NCBI RefSeq assembly: GCF_040529065.1
Contig: NZ_CP132343.1
Location: forward strand, 124,001 to 188,000
Reading direction: 5' to 3'
Source of the DNA: Xanthomonas sacchari
Lineage (GTDB): Bacteria; Pseudomonadota; Gammaproteobacteria; Xanthomonadales; Xanthomonadaceae
Length of the DNA stretch: 64,000 bases
This document shows positions 9,767 to 18,848 of this stretch, piece after piece. Positions within the stretch are counted from its first letter, which is position 1; every line of letters begins with the position of its first letter. A program made the translations under genes and the position numbers. The notes beneath the pieces were generated by a model. That model did not search any database and was not told where the DNA came from. It saw only the letters and a list, made by a program, of their open reading frames with translations.

Positions 9767-10969
9767 GTGTCCTTCTTTGCAAACGTGGAACAGGTCCCAG
9801 GCGACCCGATCCTGGGCCTGACCGAGGCCTACAACGCCGACTCCCGCCCGACCAAGGTCAACCTGGGCGTGGGCATCTACTACGACGAAAACGGCCGCAT
9901 CCCGCTGCTGCGCGCCGTGCAGCAGATCGAGCAGCAGCTGGCGCAGGAAGCCAAGCCGCGCGGCTACCTGCCGATCGACGGCCTGCCCGCCTACGACCTG
10001 GCCACGCAGAAACTGCTGTTCGGCGCCGAGTCGCCGCTGCTGGCCGCCGGCCGTGTCGCCACCTCGCAGACCGTCGGCGGCAGCGGCGCGCTGCGCGTGG
10101 GCGCGGACCTGCTGAAGAAGCTGCTGTCCACCTCGACCATCGCCATCAGCAACCCGAGCTGGGAGAACCACCGCGCGGTGTTCACCGCCGCCGGCTTCGA
10201 CGTGGTCGACTACACGTATTTCGATCCAGCCAGCCACGGCCTGAACTTCGACGGCATGCTCGCCGACCTGCGCGCGCTCGCCCCCGGCAGCGTGGTGCTG
10301 CTGCACGCCTGCTGCCACAACCCGACCGGCGCCGACCTGAGCCAGGCGCAGTGGCGCACCGTGGCCGAGCTGCTGAAGGAACGCAATCTGTTCCCGTTCG
10401 TGGACATCGCCTACCAGGGCTTCGACAAGGGCATCGACGCCGACGCCTACGCGGTGCGCCTGCTGGCCGAGGTCGGCATCGACAACTACGTGGTCGCCAG
10501 TTCCTACTCCAAGTCGTTCTCGCTGTATGGCGAACGCGTCGGCGCGCTGTCGGTGGTCTCGGCCAACGCCGCCGAGAGCAAGGCGGTGCAGTCGCAGGTC
10601 AAGCGCATCATCCGCACCATCTACTCCAGCCCGTCCACGCACGGCGCCGCGCTGGTCGCCGGGGTGCTCAACAGCCCGGAACTGCGCGCGATGTGGGAGC
10701 AGGAGCTGACCGAGATGCGCGAGCGCATCCACGCCCTGCGCGCCGGCATGGTGCAGAAGCTGGCCGCCCTCGGCGCGCCGGAGTTCGGCTTCATCCAGCA
10801 GCAGGCCGGCATGTTCTCCTACTCGGGCCTGAGCAAGGCGCAGGTGGACCGGCTGCGCGAGGAGTTCGGCATCTACGCAGTCGGCACCGGCCGCATCTGC
10901 GTGGCCGCGCTGAGCCAGAAGAACCTGGACTACGTGACCCAGGCCGTGGCGACCGTGCACAAGGGCTGA
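9767..10969 (+). CDS. tyrB: Aromatic amino acid aminotransferase, aspartate aminotransferase family
   Basis: A 400-residue PLP-dependent class I aminotransferase that transfers amino groups between aromatic (or aspartate) amino acids and 2-oxoglutarate. The PLP-lysine motif [15 protein letters not shown], the substrate-binding HACCHNPTG and the N-terminal [16 protein letters not shown] typical of TyrB/AspC are present. The start is a GTG at 9767; no ATG fits the family N-terminus, and the upstream in-frame ATG at 9704 would add 21 unrelated residues. A strong intrinsic terminator follows. aspC is an alternative name, because activity cannot be separated from sequence alone. Confidence 0.93.
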   Translation: MSFFANVEQVPGDPILGLTEAYNADSRPTKVNLGVGIYYDENGRIPLLRAVQQIEQQLAQEAKPRGYLPIDGLPAYDLATQKLLFGAESPLLAAGRVATSQTVGGSGALRVGADLLKKLLSTSTIAISNPSWENHRAVFTAAGFDVVDYTYFDPASHGLNFDGMLADLRALAPGSVVLLHACCHNPTGADLSQAQWRTVAELLKERNLFPFVDIAYQGFDKGIDADAYAVRLLAEVGIDNYVVASSYSKSFSLYGERVGALSVVSANAAESKAVQSQVKRIIRTIYSSPSTHGAALVAGVLNSPELRAMWEQELTEMRERIHALRAGMVQKLAALGAPEFGFIQQQAGMFSYSGLSKAQVDRLREEFGIYAVGTGRICVAALSQKNLDYVTQAVATVHKG

Positions 10970-10989
10970 GCCCCGCGGTCCCGCACCGA

Positions 10990-11020
10990 GCCGGAAGCGC
11001 CTGCGCTTCCGGCTTTTTTT
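10990..11020 (+). terminator. Intrinsic terminator after tyrB
   Basis: A perfect 10-bp GC-rich stem (GCCGGAAGCG paired with CGCTTCCGGC) with a CCTG loop is followed directly by seven T residues. It lies 21 bases after the tyrB stop codon and separates it from fbp. Confidence 0.92.
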
Positions 11021-11139
11021 GTGCCTGCAGAGCGGCCGCGTCGGTAGCGCAGGCATGTTCCAAGAACGCCGTTGATCGAAATCTACCGCGCAACCCGCGA
11101 CAATGGCGGTCCCCTTTCTCACGCAAGGCCGTCCTGCCC

Positions 11140-12156
11140 ATGTCGCGAACGTCGCTGACCCGCTTCCTGATCGAAGAACAGCATGCCGGGCGTATCGGCC
11201 CGGAACTGCGCCAGCTCATCACGATCGTGTCCCGCGCCTGCAAGCGCATCTCCATCGCGGTCAGCAAGGGCGCCCTGGGCGGGGTGCTGGGCGATGCCGG
11301 CACGGGCAACGTGCAGGGCGAGGCGCAGAAGAAGCTGGACGTGCTCAGCAACGACATCCTGCTCGAAGCCAACGCCTGGGGCGGCCACCTCGCCGCCTGC
11401 GCTTCGGAAGAGATGGACCACTGCCAGCCGGTGCCCGACAAGTACCCCAGCGGCGATTTCCTGCTGCTGTTCGATCCGCTGGACGGCAGTTCCAACATCG
11501 ACGTCAATGTCTCGGTCGGCACCATCTTCTCTGTGCTGCGCGCACCGCCGGGCACCGACAAGCCCGGCGACGAGCACTTCCTGCAGCCGGGCACCGCGCA
11601 GGTCGCCGCCGGCTACTGCATCTACGGCCCCAGCACGATGCTGGTGCTGACCCTGGGCCACGGCACCCACGCCTTCACCCTGGAGCGCGAGGAGGGCAGC
11701 TTCCTGCTGACCCAGGCCGACATGCGCATCCCCGAGGACACCGCCGAGTTCGCGATCAACATGTCCAACCAGCGCCATTGGGAAGCGCCGATGCAGCAGT
11801 ACGTGGCCGACCTGCTGGCCGGCAGCGAAGGCGTGCGCGACAAGAATTTCAACATGCGCTGGATCGCCAGCATGGTCGCCGACGTGCACCGCATCCTCAC
11901 CCGCGGCGGCATCTTCATCTATCCCTGGGACAAGAAGGACCCGGGCAAGGCCGGCAAGCTGCGGCTGATGTACGAAGCCAACCCGATGGGCATGCTGGTG
12001 GAGCAGGCCGGCGGCGCCGCCAGCACCGGCCGCGCACGCATCCTCGGCCTGCAGCCGGAACAGCTGCACCAGCGCGTGCCGGTGTTCCTGGGCTCGAAGA
12101 ACGAGGTGGCCGAGGCGGTGCGGTATCACGTGGAACACGACAGCCGCCACGGCTGA
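11140..12156 (+). CDS. fbp: Fructose-1,6-bisphosphatase, class I
   Basis: A 338-residue class I fructose-1,6-bisphosphatase, the gluconeogenic enzyme that hydrolyses fructose 1,6-bisphosphate to fructose 6-phosphate and phosphate. The metal-binding motif [10 protein letters not shown] lies at 112-121, preceded by the acidic pair Glu90-Glu91. The C-terminal signature [21 protein letters not shown] is intact. Length matches the family. The start at 11140 gives the standard N-terminus; longer in-frame sequence upstream crosses the tyrB terminator and is not coding. It appears monocistronic. Confidence 0.97.
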   Translation: MSRTSLTRFLIEEQHAGRIGPELRQLITIVSRACKRISIAVSKGALGGVLGDAGTGNVQGEAQKKLDVLSNDILLEANAWGGHLAACASEEMDHCQPVPDKYPSGDFLLLFDPLDGSSNIDVNVSVGTIFSVLRAPPGTDKPGDEHFLQPGTAQVAAGYCIYGPSTMLVLTLGHGTHAFTLEREEGSFLLTQADMRIPEDTAEFAINMSNQRHWEAPMQQYVADLLAGSEGVRDKNFNMRWIASMVADVHRILTRGGIFIYPWDKKDPGKAGKLRLMYEANPMGMLVEQAGGAASTGRARILGLQPEQLHQRVPVFLGSKNEVAEAVRYHVEHDSRHG

Positions 12157-12419
12157 GCGCGGTGGTGCCGCAGGCGCGCGTCTAGGCATCGCCTAGGCGA
12201 TGGCGACTGTCGCCACCGTTGCCGTATAGTCGGTGCCGCATCGCCGAGGCATGCCCTCGGTCGGTGCAAGGGGAAGCCGCTGCAGGCGGCGCAGTGCGAT
12301 TCGGCAAAATCGTCCCGGAACGATGGCGGCTGCTCCAAAGCGGCGTGTCGGCTCCGGGGTGTGCGCTGTCACGGTCGCCGCGCCGATGCCGATCAACAAT
12401 TCAAACAGGGGAAAGTGCA
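12157..12419 (+). other. 263-base gap with several hairpins; possible structured leader
   Basis: No gene is seen. TATAGT at 12225-12230 could be a -10 element. The following 190 bases contain several short GC-rich hairpins, for example CCGAGGCATGCCCTCGG and GCCGCTGCAGGCGGC, before a good ribosome-binding site for the secreted protein at 12420. It matches no riboswitch class that I recognise. Confidence 0.3.
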
Positions 12420-12743
12420 ATGAAACGTGTCTTCGGGCTGTTGCTGCTGCTCGTCTCGGGTGTCGCCTGTGCCGACACCACGCAACAAGGCAAGATCACC
12501 CGCGTCGTGGTCGAATCCAACTACGCCTCGGTGTGGCTGGAGAACCAGCCGACCAGCAACGAGTGCGCCTCGGACGGGCGTTGGGTGATCGATTTTTCGG
12601 CAGACGCCATCGCCAAGGAAAAGTATTCGGCCATCCTCTCCGCCGCCACGTCCAGGACCCAGGTCGTGCTGCAGTACACGACCAGTGAGGGCTGTGGCGG
12701 CTTCGGCGCGAAGAAGATCCACTACGTCGACCTGCTGTACTGA
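12420..12743 (+). CDS. Small secreted protein of unknown function
   Basis: A 107-residue protein with a clear signal peptide (MKRVFGLLLLLVSGVACA, cleaved before DTTQQ). The mature part, about 89 residues, is rich in beta-forming residues and contains two cysteines (NECASDG and SEGCGGFG) that could form a disulfide. The ribosome-binding site AGGGGAAAG lies just before the start. I do not recognise a family. It begins a run of four small genes on the same strand. A periplasmic or extracellular location is supported by the leader; function is unknown. Confidence 0.75.
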   Translation: MKRVFGLLLLLVSGVACADTTQQGKITRVVVESNYASVWLENQPTSNECASDGRWVIDFSADAIAKEKYSAILSAATSRTQVVLQYTTSEGCGGFGAKKIHYVDLLY

Positions 12744-12821
12744 TCGCACGCGCGCCGCGCTCTTGGTTGGGAGCGCGGCGACGCGGCAGGATGCGACCAC
12801 CGAGACGACAAGGACGTTCCG

Positions 12822-13334
12822 ATGCGCTGGTGCCTGATGCTGATGGCGATGATGTCGAGCGGCGTGGTGTCCGCTGCCGAGCCCTTTCGCATGCAGAACC
12901 TCATGCTGCTGCAGCCCGAAGCGGTGATGCGCGAGCGTGCCGAGAACATCGATGCGCTGGCGGCATACGTGAAGGCGCTGGACGCCACTGCATCGCGTGA
13001 ACTGTCGCGGGTGAGCACGCCCCGGCCCACCGCCGGCTTCGTGGCGGTGGCCGTCCGCCCAGGCGGCCGTTCCCGGGTATGGCTGGATGTGACACCCGCA
13101 CTTCCCGACACGGTGGCAAACACGCTGGTCGCGGCATTGGAGCGGGTGCCGCCGTTCCAGGCCAGGAGCGGCGTGGTGGTGTTCGCGCTCAACGTCACCC
13201 TGTGGGGCGCGCCGCCGACCGAGCGCCTAGGGCCGTCGCCAGCGGCCTGGCAGCGTGCCGCCGAGGGCCAAGCGGCGCCCATGGAGATCGGCGACCTGGT
13301 CGATCGGGTCTGGCCGGCCAATACAGCGCACTAA
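12822..13334 (+). CDS. Secreted hypothetical protein
   Basis: A 170-residue protein with an N-terminal signal peptide (MRWCLMLMAMMSSGVVSAAEP). The mature protein is predicted to be soluble, with alternating helix and strand, and a motif RSGVVVFALNVTLWGAPP in its second half. An AAGGACG ribosome-binding site precedes the ATG by about six bases. No catalytic motif is evident. It follows the other small secreted gene by 78 bases and could be co-transcribed with it. The family was not recognised. Confidence 0.72.
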   Translation: MRWCLMLMAMMSSGVVSAAEPFRMQNLMLLQPEAVMRERAENIDALAAYVKALDATASRELSRVSTPRPTAGFVAVAVRPGGRSRVWLDVTPALPDTVANTLVAALERVPPFQARSGVVVFALNVTLWGAPPTERLGPSPAAWQRAAEGQAAPMEIGDLVDRVWPANTAH

Positions 13335-13530
13335 GGCCGCATACGCATCTTGGCTTGCGTGCTGTCGGATGCCGGCTTCGCCCCTCGAGAGAACCCTTGC
13401 TGATCTGACGCGGCGGCCGTCGCCTGGCGTTCCGGCTGCGGTAGGGTAGCGGCAGTCAGCGGCATGCGCAGCGCAAGCACCGTTGGCTGTTGGTCACGTG
13501 CACCTGGTCATATCGGGCGGGAGGAAATCC

Positions 13531-13803
13531 ATGAACCAGACCCTCGTCGTGCTGTTCTTCTTCGCCACCGCACCGGTCGCGCTGATGCCCACCGTCATCG
13601 CGCTGTTCACCCGCCATCGCTGGCGAAAGCGCATCGTGCTGATCAACCTGGCGTTGTGGACGCTGTTGTTCTTCGCCGCCCGGAGTTTCACCCTGTACAA
13701 CTCCAGTCGCTTCGAACTGCCCACCCTGCTGGCGCTGGCGGTGTGGCTGGCTCTCCTTGGCATCGCGATCCGCGGCAATCCCACGCAGTTGAAGGAACCC
13801 TAG
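13531..13803 (+). CDS. Small membrane protein resembling the superinfection-immunity family
   Basis: A 90-residue protein with three predicted membrane segments (residues about 4-27, 34-52 and 67-83). The pattern LMPTVIALFTRHRWRKRIVLINLALWTLLFF resembles the PF14373 superinfection-immunity fold, in which a short cytoplasmic loop with HR/KR follows the first helix. The strong ribosome-binding site GGGAGGA eight bases upstream fixes the start at 13531 rather than an earlier in-frame ATG at 13483. Despite the family name, most chromosomal members have no proven role in phage exclusion. The assignment is tentative. Confidence 0.6.
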   Translation: MNQTLVVLFFFATAPVALMPTVIALFTRHRWRKRIVLINLALWTLLFFAARSFTLYNSSRFELPTLLALAVWLALLGIAIRGNPTQLKEP

Positions 13804-13933
13804 CGGAACTCCAGGACCCGCCAAGCCGCCCTCCAGACGGACATCGCGGTAGACAACTCTTCGTTGCAGCCGGTCGAACACGCGACCGCCGCTTAGCATC
13901 ATGCGAGGTCGTTGAACGCACGGGAGCGCGAAG

Positions 13934-14545
13934 ATGCAGGATCCGTCGGAGTTCCAGCACAATCTTTCGCAGAGCGCACTGGATTTTCAGACGCGGGTCT
14001 GGCCGCGCATCGCCTCGCATCCGCGGATCGGCGGTGGCGAACTGCATCTGGTCGAGGCAAACGTGGACACCGGGCTCGCGCGCGATCTGGACACTCTGGC
14101 CGGGATCGACGCATGGCAGGTCGTGGGTAACCGCATCGGCATGCGCAGCATCGCGAGCCGTGTGCAGTGGGGCCAGGACCGCAGGACGTTCTCCATCCGC
14201 TACCGCAAGCCGAGCGGTGCCGGAACCGAGTACGAAAAGCGCCTGGCGGCGATCAAGCATCCCGAGCTTGGCCTGAGCTATCCGCACCTCACCGTGCAAG
14301 CCTTTCTGGATCAGCGTGGCGGACGTGTCTGCAGCGTCGCGGCGATCACTACCGAACACCTGATCCTGCAGGCCGAAAAGTTGCTTGGCTGGGGTCGTAT
14401 GGCCGATGGCTCGAAGAGACGCTTCGGACGTCGACGGCTGCCGGATGGCACCGAGTTCCTGTACATGCATTGGGACTATTTGTTGTTCACCGAGCTGGCT
14501 CCGCACCTGACGATTTTCGAGGGAGCAGCAGCCGACGTCGGCTGA
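13934..14545 (+). CDS. Unrecognised 203-residue protein
   Basis: A 203-residue soluble protein with no signal peptide. Notable stretches are the basic segment SIASRVQWGQDRRTFSIRYRK, the motif GTEYEKRLAAI, and a C-terminal half with SKRRFGRRRLPDGTEFLYMHWDYLLF. Its Arg/Lys-rich centre and acidic/Glu-Lys motifs would fit a nucleic-acid-binding or nuclease-like protein, but no known active site can be named. A GGAGCG ribosome-binding site precedes the start. Codon use is clearly coding, with GC-rich third positions. It sits alone between the small membrane protein and the 2OG oxygenase. Confidence 0.7.
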   Translation: MQDPSEFQHNLSQSALDFQTRVWPRIASHPRIGGGELHLVEANVDTGLARDLDTLAGIDAWQVVGNRIGMRSIASRVQWGQDRRTFSIRYRKPSGAGTEYEKRLAAIKHPELGLSYPHLTVQAFLDQRGGRVCSVAAITTEHLILQAEKLLGWGRMADGSKRRFGRRRLPDGTEFLYMHWDYLLFTELAPHLTIFEGAAADVG

Positions 14546-14694
14546 ACCCACTGCGGCCGCATGCGCTGGGCGAGCGGCGTCTTGGCGAGGCGATGTCCGC
14601 CGGGGGCGCGTCTCGGCGCGGCCGGACGCCGGCAACATGCGCACGGGCGTCCGCCCTTGCTGCGGCGCCGGCAGATCGCTGGTAAGGTCGCGCG

Positions 14695-15402
14695 ATGTCC
14701 GACACGCATCCCGATTTCATCGAAGTGTTCGAGGGCGCCATGTCCCGCGAGGACTGCGCCGCCATCCTGCGGCGCCTGCGCGGCAGCACCCAACTGCGGC
14801 CCGGCGAGGTCGGCAGCGGCGTGTTTCCCGAGCTCAAGCGCAGCCGCGACCTGCGCATCAGCGGCCTGGAGCCGTGGCGCGATGTGGAACAACGGCTGCA
14901 GCAGGCGGTGTTCGGCGGATTGCTCGGCTATCTGCGCAAGTACCCGCAGACCCTGATCTCGCCGCTGATGCTGCAGGTGCCCGGTGCCGACGGCCAGCCG
15001 CACCGGCTCGGTGCCGAGGACTTCGCCCTGCTCGACGACGCGGCGCTGTCCAACCTCGCGCGCACCTGCCTGCGCCCGGGCGCGATCAACCTGCAGTGGT
15101 ACGAGGCGGGCGAGGGCGGCTATCCGTATTGGCACTGCGAGCTGTACCCGCGCGACCCCAGCGCCGAGACCCTGCACCGGCACCTGTTGTGGACCCTGTA
15201 CCTCAACGACGATTTCGACGAAGGCGAGACCGAGTTCCTGTTCCAGCGCCGCAAGATCGCCCCGCGCGCCGGCAGCCTGCTGATTGCCCCGACCGCCTTC
15301 ACCCACACCCACCGCGGCAACCGCCCGCAGCGCGGCGACAAGTTCATCGCCACGAGCTGGATCCTGTTCCAGTCGGCCCAGGCGCTTTACGGCAGGGAAT
15401 AG
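14695..15402 (+). CDS. 2-oxoglutarate/Fe(II)-dependent oxygenase, prolyl 4-hydroxylase-like
   Basis: A 235-residue oxygenase of the prolyl-4-hydroxylase/2OG-Fe(II) fold. The iron triad is visible as His147-x-Glu149 (YWHCELYP) and distal His206 (THTHRGNRP). Lys216 in GDKFIATSW is well placed to bind the 2-oxoglutarate carboxylate. The first metal motif is HxE rather than the more common HxD. The substrate is unknown; family members hydroxylate proteins, small molecules or lipids. The gene is convergent with the radical SAM gene, separated by an inverted repeat element. Confidence 0.85.
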   Translation: MSDTHPDFIEVFEGAMSREDCAAILRRLRGSTQLRPGEVGSGVFPELKRSRDLRISGLEPWRDVEQRLQQAVFGGLLGYLRKYPQTLISPLMLQVPGADGQPHRLGAEDFALLDDAALSNLARTCLRPGAINLQWYEAGEGGYPYWHCELYPRDPSAETLHRHLLWTLYLNDDFDEGETEFLFQRRKIAPRAGSLLIAPTAFTHTHRGNRPQRGDKFIATSWILFQSAQALYGRE

Positions 15403-15511
15403 GGAATGGGGATTCGCAAGAGCGGCATGGCGCGGCCTGACGCAGCCTCTGCAACCCAACTGCCAAGAAAGCCGCTTTTACGAATCCCGAATCCCCAATC
15501 CCGAATCCCCG
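15403..15511. repeat. Inverted-repeat element with GGGATTCG arms
   Basis: The arms at 15409-15426 and 15471-15488 are 18 bp long and pair with two mismatches. The right side continues into tandem near-copies of GAATCCC/CAATCCC to 15510. It fills the whole gap between two convergent genes and could act as a two-way terminator. Related GGGATTGGGGA-type sequence occurs at 50806-50832 after rep. Confidence 0.75.
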
Positions 15512-15512
15512 C

Positions 15513-16604
15513 TCAAAACAACACGCCCTGCGGCGACGGCGGGCGCGGCGGCAGCGGTTTGACGAAGTGGCTGCAGTCCAGGCGGCGGCGCGGGGACTCG
15601 GCATAGCCCAGCCGCTTGTGCGCCAGGGCGAAGCGCCGCGCCAACAGGTCGGCGTAGACGCCTTCGCCGCGCATGCGCTTGCCGAAGGTGCTGTCGTAGT
15701 CCTTGCCGCCGCGCAGTTGCTGCACCGTGCTCATCACGTGCGCGGCGCGGTCGGGATGGTGCGCCTGCAGCCAATCGCGGAACAGCGGCGCCACTTCGTG
15801 CGGCAGGCGCAGCAGCACGTAGCCGGCGGACTCGGCGCCGGCCTCGCGGGCCGCTTCCAGCACCGCTTCCAGCGCATGGTCGTTGATCCACGGGATCACC
15901 GGCGCCACCATCACTCCGACCGGGACACCGGCCTCATGCAGGGTGCGCATCGCGCGCAGCCGCGCGTGCGGCGCCGAGGCGCGCGGCTCCAGCCTGGCCG
16001 ACAGCCGCGGATCCAGCGAAGTCACCGAGAAATGCACGCTGACCAGGTTGTCGCGGGCCAGCGGCGCCAGCAGATCCAGGTCGCGCTCGACCAGCGCGTT
16101 CTTGGTGATCAGCGAGAACGGGTGGCGGGTTTCGGCGAAGACCTCGATCAGACGCCGGGTCAGCTGCAGCTTGCGCTCGATCGGCTGGTAGGCGTCGGTG
16201 TTGATGCCCAGCGCGATCGGGCTGGGCACATAGCCGGGCTTAGCCAGCTCGCGGCGCAACAGTTCCGGGGCATTGGTCTTGGCGAACAGCCGCGTCTCGA
16301 AGTCCAGCCCCGGCGACAGGTTCAGATAGGCGTGGCTGGGCCGGGCGAAGCAGTAGCTGCAGCCGTGCTCGCAGCCGCGGTACGGATTGACCGACTGCGC
16401 GAACCCCACGTCCGGCGACTGGTTGCGGCTGATGATGCTGCGCGCGGTCTCCTCGCTCACCTGCGTGCGCAGGCGCGGGGCGGCGAATTCCTCGCTGTCG
16501 TCGGGATGCCAGCCGTCGTCCTCGGCCTGGCTGACGGTCCGTTCGAAGCGGCCCGGCAGGTGGCTGCCGGCGCCGCGGCCCTTGATGGCGGTGCTCATCG
16601 ACAT
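15513..16604 (-). CDS. PA0069 family radical SAM protein
   Basis: A 363-residue radical SAM protein of the PA0069 group, related to spore photoproduct lyase. The iron-sulfur cluster cysteines are Cys78, Cys82 and Cys85 in RGCEHGCSYCFARP. The central region holds a conserved SLITKNALVERDLDLL and the C-terminal part the motif GKDYDSTFGKRMRGEG typical of this group. The reaction and substrate are not established; a repair or modification role is only an analogy. It is divergent from cls across a 394-base gap. Confidence 0.9.
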   Translation of the reverse strand: MSMSTAIKGRGAGSHLPGRFERTVSQAEDDGWHPDDSEEFAAPRLRTQVSEETARSIISRNQSPDVGFAQSVNPYRGCEHGCSYCFARPSHAYLNLSPGLDFETRLFAKTNAPELLRRELAKPGYVPSPIALGINTDAYQPIERKLQLTRRLIEVFAETRHPFSLITKNALVERDLDLLAPLARDNLVSVHFSVTSLDPRLSARLEPRASAPHARLRAMRTLHEAGVPVGVMVAPVIPWINDHALEAVLEAAREAGAESAGYVLLRLPHEVAPLFRDWLQAHHPDRAAHVMSTVQQLRGGKDYDSTFGKRMRGEGVYADLLARRFALAHKRLGYAESPRRRLDCSHFVKPLPPRPPSPQGVLF

Positions 16605-16998
16605 AGGCTACGCGCCGACCGTCTCGGCGGATGCGACGGCACCGGCGGCGGCGCTGAATCTTTCAGGCGACGCAGTCAGCGTGGCGCACCTCCGTCCGTT
16701 GCGCACGGCGGCGCAGATCGACGTTCCACGGCGGGCCGGCGGCATGTCGCTCTTCGGCGATGACGCTGCCATTCGCCGAACCGGGGCCTCGTCGCGGGCG
16801 CACGCGAACGCCGACGCCTTGGCGTCACCCGGTTGCCGCGAACGCCTGCTGTCATACACCCGCAGTGCAGCACAGGTGCGCAGAGCCGATGGCTGCCAGC
16901 ACGCCAGACAGCAAACGCACGCGATCCGGCCGGTCACCGCAGTGGCGGGCCGGCATCGCCTTCGCCGCAACCTCCGCGCCACCCTCTAGAATCCGCCG
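16605..16998. other. 394-base divergent gap with nothing recognised
   Basis: The region lies between the divergent radical SAM and cardiolipin synthase genes and presumably carries both promoters. Open frames here lack ribosome-binding sites and family motifs, and I see no repeat or strong hairpin. Confidence 0.5.
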
Positions 16999-18471
16999 AT
17001 GCTCGTGATCGCGACTCTGCAGAACACCTGGGACCGGCTGACCGGCATCCCCCACATCGGCGCCTACCTCACCGCCGCCTACCTGCTGTACATCCTGTGG
17101 CTGAGCGGCTGGATCGTGCTGCAGAAGCGCGAACCGGCGGCGACGCTGAGTTGGGTGCTGTCGCTGGCCGCCTTGCCCTATCTGGGCTTCGTCATCTATT
17201 ACCTGCTGGGCCCGCAGAAGGTGAAGCGGCAGCGCCTGCGCCGCGGCCGCTCGCGCTCGGGCATGGAGCACTACAGCAGCGTGTGCCCGCCGGATGCCGA
17301 CTGCACCGAGCTGGCCAAGATCGCCCAGGCCACCACCGGCCTGGCGCCGAGTTCGGCCACCGCCGTGCAATGGCTGGTCGACGGCGCGGCAACCTACGAC
17401 GCGATCGTGCGCGACATCGGCGCCGCACAGCATCACGTGCACCTGGAGTACTACATCTTCAATCCCGACCGCACCGGCACGCGCATCCGCGACGCGCTGG
17501 TCGAGCGCGCCCGCGCTGGCGTGCGCGTGCGCCTGCTGCTGGATGCGGTCGGCTCCTCGCAGGTGCGCAAGCGCTTCCTGCGGCCGCTGCTGGAGGCCGG
17601 CGCCGAGGTCGCCTGGTTCCACCCCACCCAGTTGCTGCGGCCGTTCAAGTTCAAGCGGCCCTGGGTCAACCTGCGCACCCACCGCAAGATCGTGGTGATC
17701 GATGGCCGCATCGCCTTCACCGGCGGCATCAACGTCACCGACGAGGAGAACGAGGCGCTGCGCGCCGATGCCTACCGCGACCTGCACCTGCGCTGCGAAG
17801 GCCACGTGGTGCGCAGCCTGCAGCTGGTGTTCGTGGAGGACTGGCTGTACGCCACCCGCCAGGGCCGCGACGCCTTCGACATGGCGCGGATCTGGCCCAG
17901 CGACATGCCCAGCCGCGATGCCGGCAGCATCCAGGCGCAGGTGCTGGTGTCGGGGCCGGATTCGTCCTGGGAGAGTATCCACCGCCTGCAGGTCGCGGCG
18001 ATCTACGAGGCGCAGCGGCGGGTGTGGCTGGTCACGCCGTATTTCGTGCCGGGCGAGGCCGCGCGCATGGCGCTGACCTCGGCGGCGCTGGGCGGGCTGG
18101 ACGTGCGCCTGCTGGTGCCCAAGCGCAGCGACTCGCGGCTGGTGACGCTGGCCGCGCGCTCGTACTTCGACGAACTGCTGCAGGCCGGCGTGCGGATCTA
18201 CGAGTACGGCCCGCGCATGCTGCACACCAAGGCGCTGATCACCGACGAGGACCTGTGCCTGGTCGGCAGCGCCAACTTCGACAACCGCAGTTTCCGGCTC
18301 AATTTCGAGGTCGCCACGCTGTTCCGCGACCGCGGGCTGACCAGGCAACTGGCCGAGCTGCTGGAAGGGGAGATGGCCGATGCGGTGCGCGTACGCGACG
18401 ACCGCAAGCGCTCGCTATGGCGCTACCGGCTACCGGAGGCGGTGGCGCGGCTGACCTCGCCGCTGCTGTAG
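16999..18471 (+). CDS. cls: Cardiolipin synthase, phospholipase D family
   Basis: A 490-residue inner-membrane cardiolipin synthase, which joins two phosphatidylglycerol molecules (or a similar phospholipid pair) with release of glycerol. Two N-terminal membrane helices (about 22-40 and 50-70) precede two HKD catalytic motifs: His228-x-Lys230-x4-Asp235 and His409-x-Lys411-x4-Asp416. Length and layout match ClsA-type enzymes. It is followed on the same strand by a small membrane protein and pdxJ. No operator is evident upstream. Confidence 0.95.
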   Translation: MLVIATLQNTWDRLTGIPHIGAYLTAAYLLYILWLSGWIVLQKREPAATLSWVLSLAALPYLGFVIYYLLGPQKVKRQRLRRGRSRSGMEHYSSVCPPDADCTELAKIAQATTGLAPSSATAVQWLVDGAATYDAIVRDIGAAQHHVHLEYYIFNPDRTGTRIRDALVERARAGVRVRLLLDAVGSSQVRKRFLRPLLEAGAEVAWFHPTQLLRPFKFKRPWVNLRTHRKIVVIDGRIAFTGGINVTDEENEALRADAYRDLHLRCEGHVVRSLQLVFVEDWLYATRQGRDAFDMARIWPSDMPSRDAGSIQAQVLVSGPDSSWESIHRLQVAAIYEAQRRVWLVTPYFVPGEAARMALTSAALGGLDVRLLVPKRSDSRLVTLAARSYFDELLQAGVRIYEYGPRMLHTKALITDEDLCLVGSANFDNRSFRLNFEVATLFRDRGLTRQLAELLEGEMADAVRVRDDRKRSLWRYRLPEAVARLTSPLL

Positions 18472-18567
18472 CCGCGGCCGGCGCGGCGGCCCGGCGCCTG
18501 GGTGCGGCACCACGTGGAACCGGCACGCCCCGCGGCGCTACACTGCGCCATCCTTGGGGAGATCGTC

Positions 18568-18834
18568 ATGTACTGGCTCTTTCTGCCGCTTGCGCTGGGT
18601 GCTTTCGTTCTGGCGTTCACGACGCCGCACATGTGGTTGCTGGTGGTGAGCCTGCTGGCCGCGCTGGCCTTTCTGCTGGCCTGGGCACGCGGCTGGTACG
18701 TGGCCAAGATCGGCGACGCCAGCCAGCGCGACGCGATGCCGATGATCGACCCGGCCGAACTGCGCCGGCTGCGCGAGCAGGCCGAAGCGCGCCGCGCCGC
18801 GGCCGCCGCCAGCGACGACGCCGCGGCGCCGTAA
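18568..18834 (+). CDS. Small two-helix membrane protein
   Basis: An 88-residue protein with two adjacent membrane helices (about 2-21 and 24-45), a short basic loop ([16 protein letters not shown]) and a charged, alanine-rich C-terminal helix ([18 protein letters not shown]). The ribosome-binding site GGGGAGA lies seven bases before the ATG. No family is recognised; small membrane proteins of this type are common next to lipid genes. It begins 97 bases after cls and ends 14 bases before pdxJ, so co-transcription with pdxJ is likely. Confidence 0.72.
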   Translation: MYWLFLPLALGAFVLAFTTPHMWLLVVSLLAALAFLLAWARGWYVAKIGDASQRDAMPMIDPAELRRLREQAEARRAAAAASDDAAAP

Positions 18835-18848
18835 GCGGTTCGCCGGCG

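Noticed and set aside
12123-12138. parS-like half-site GTATCACGTGGAACA at the end of fbp
   Set aside because: Three mismatches in the left arm; it is likely just codons for Tyr-His-Val-Glu-His.
18505-18520. parS-like CACCACGTGGAACC after cls
   Set aside because: Two bases of the left arm are changed and it is isolated, 10 kb from the real cluster.
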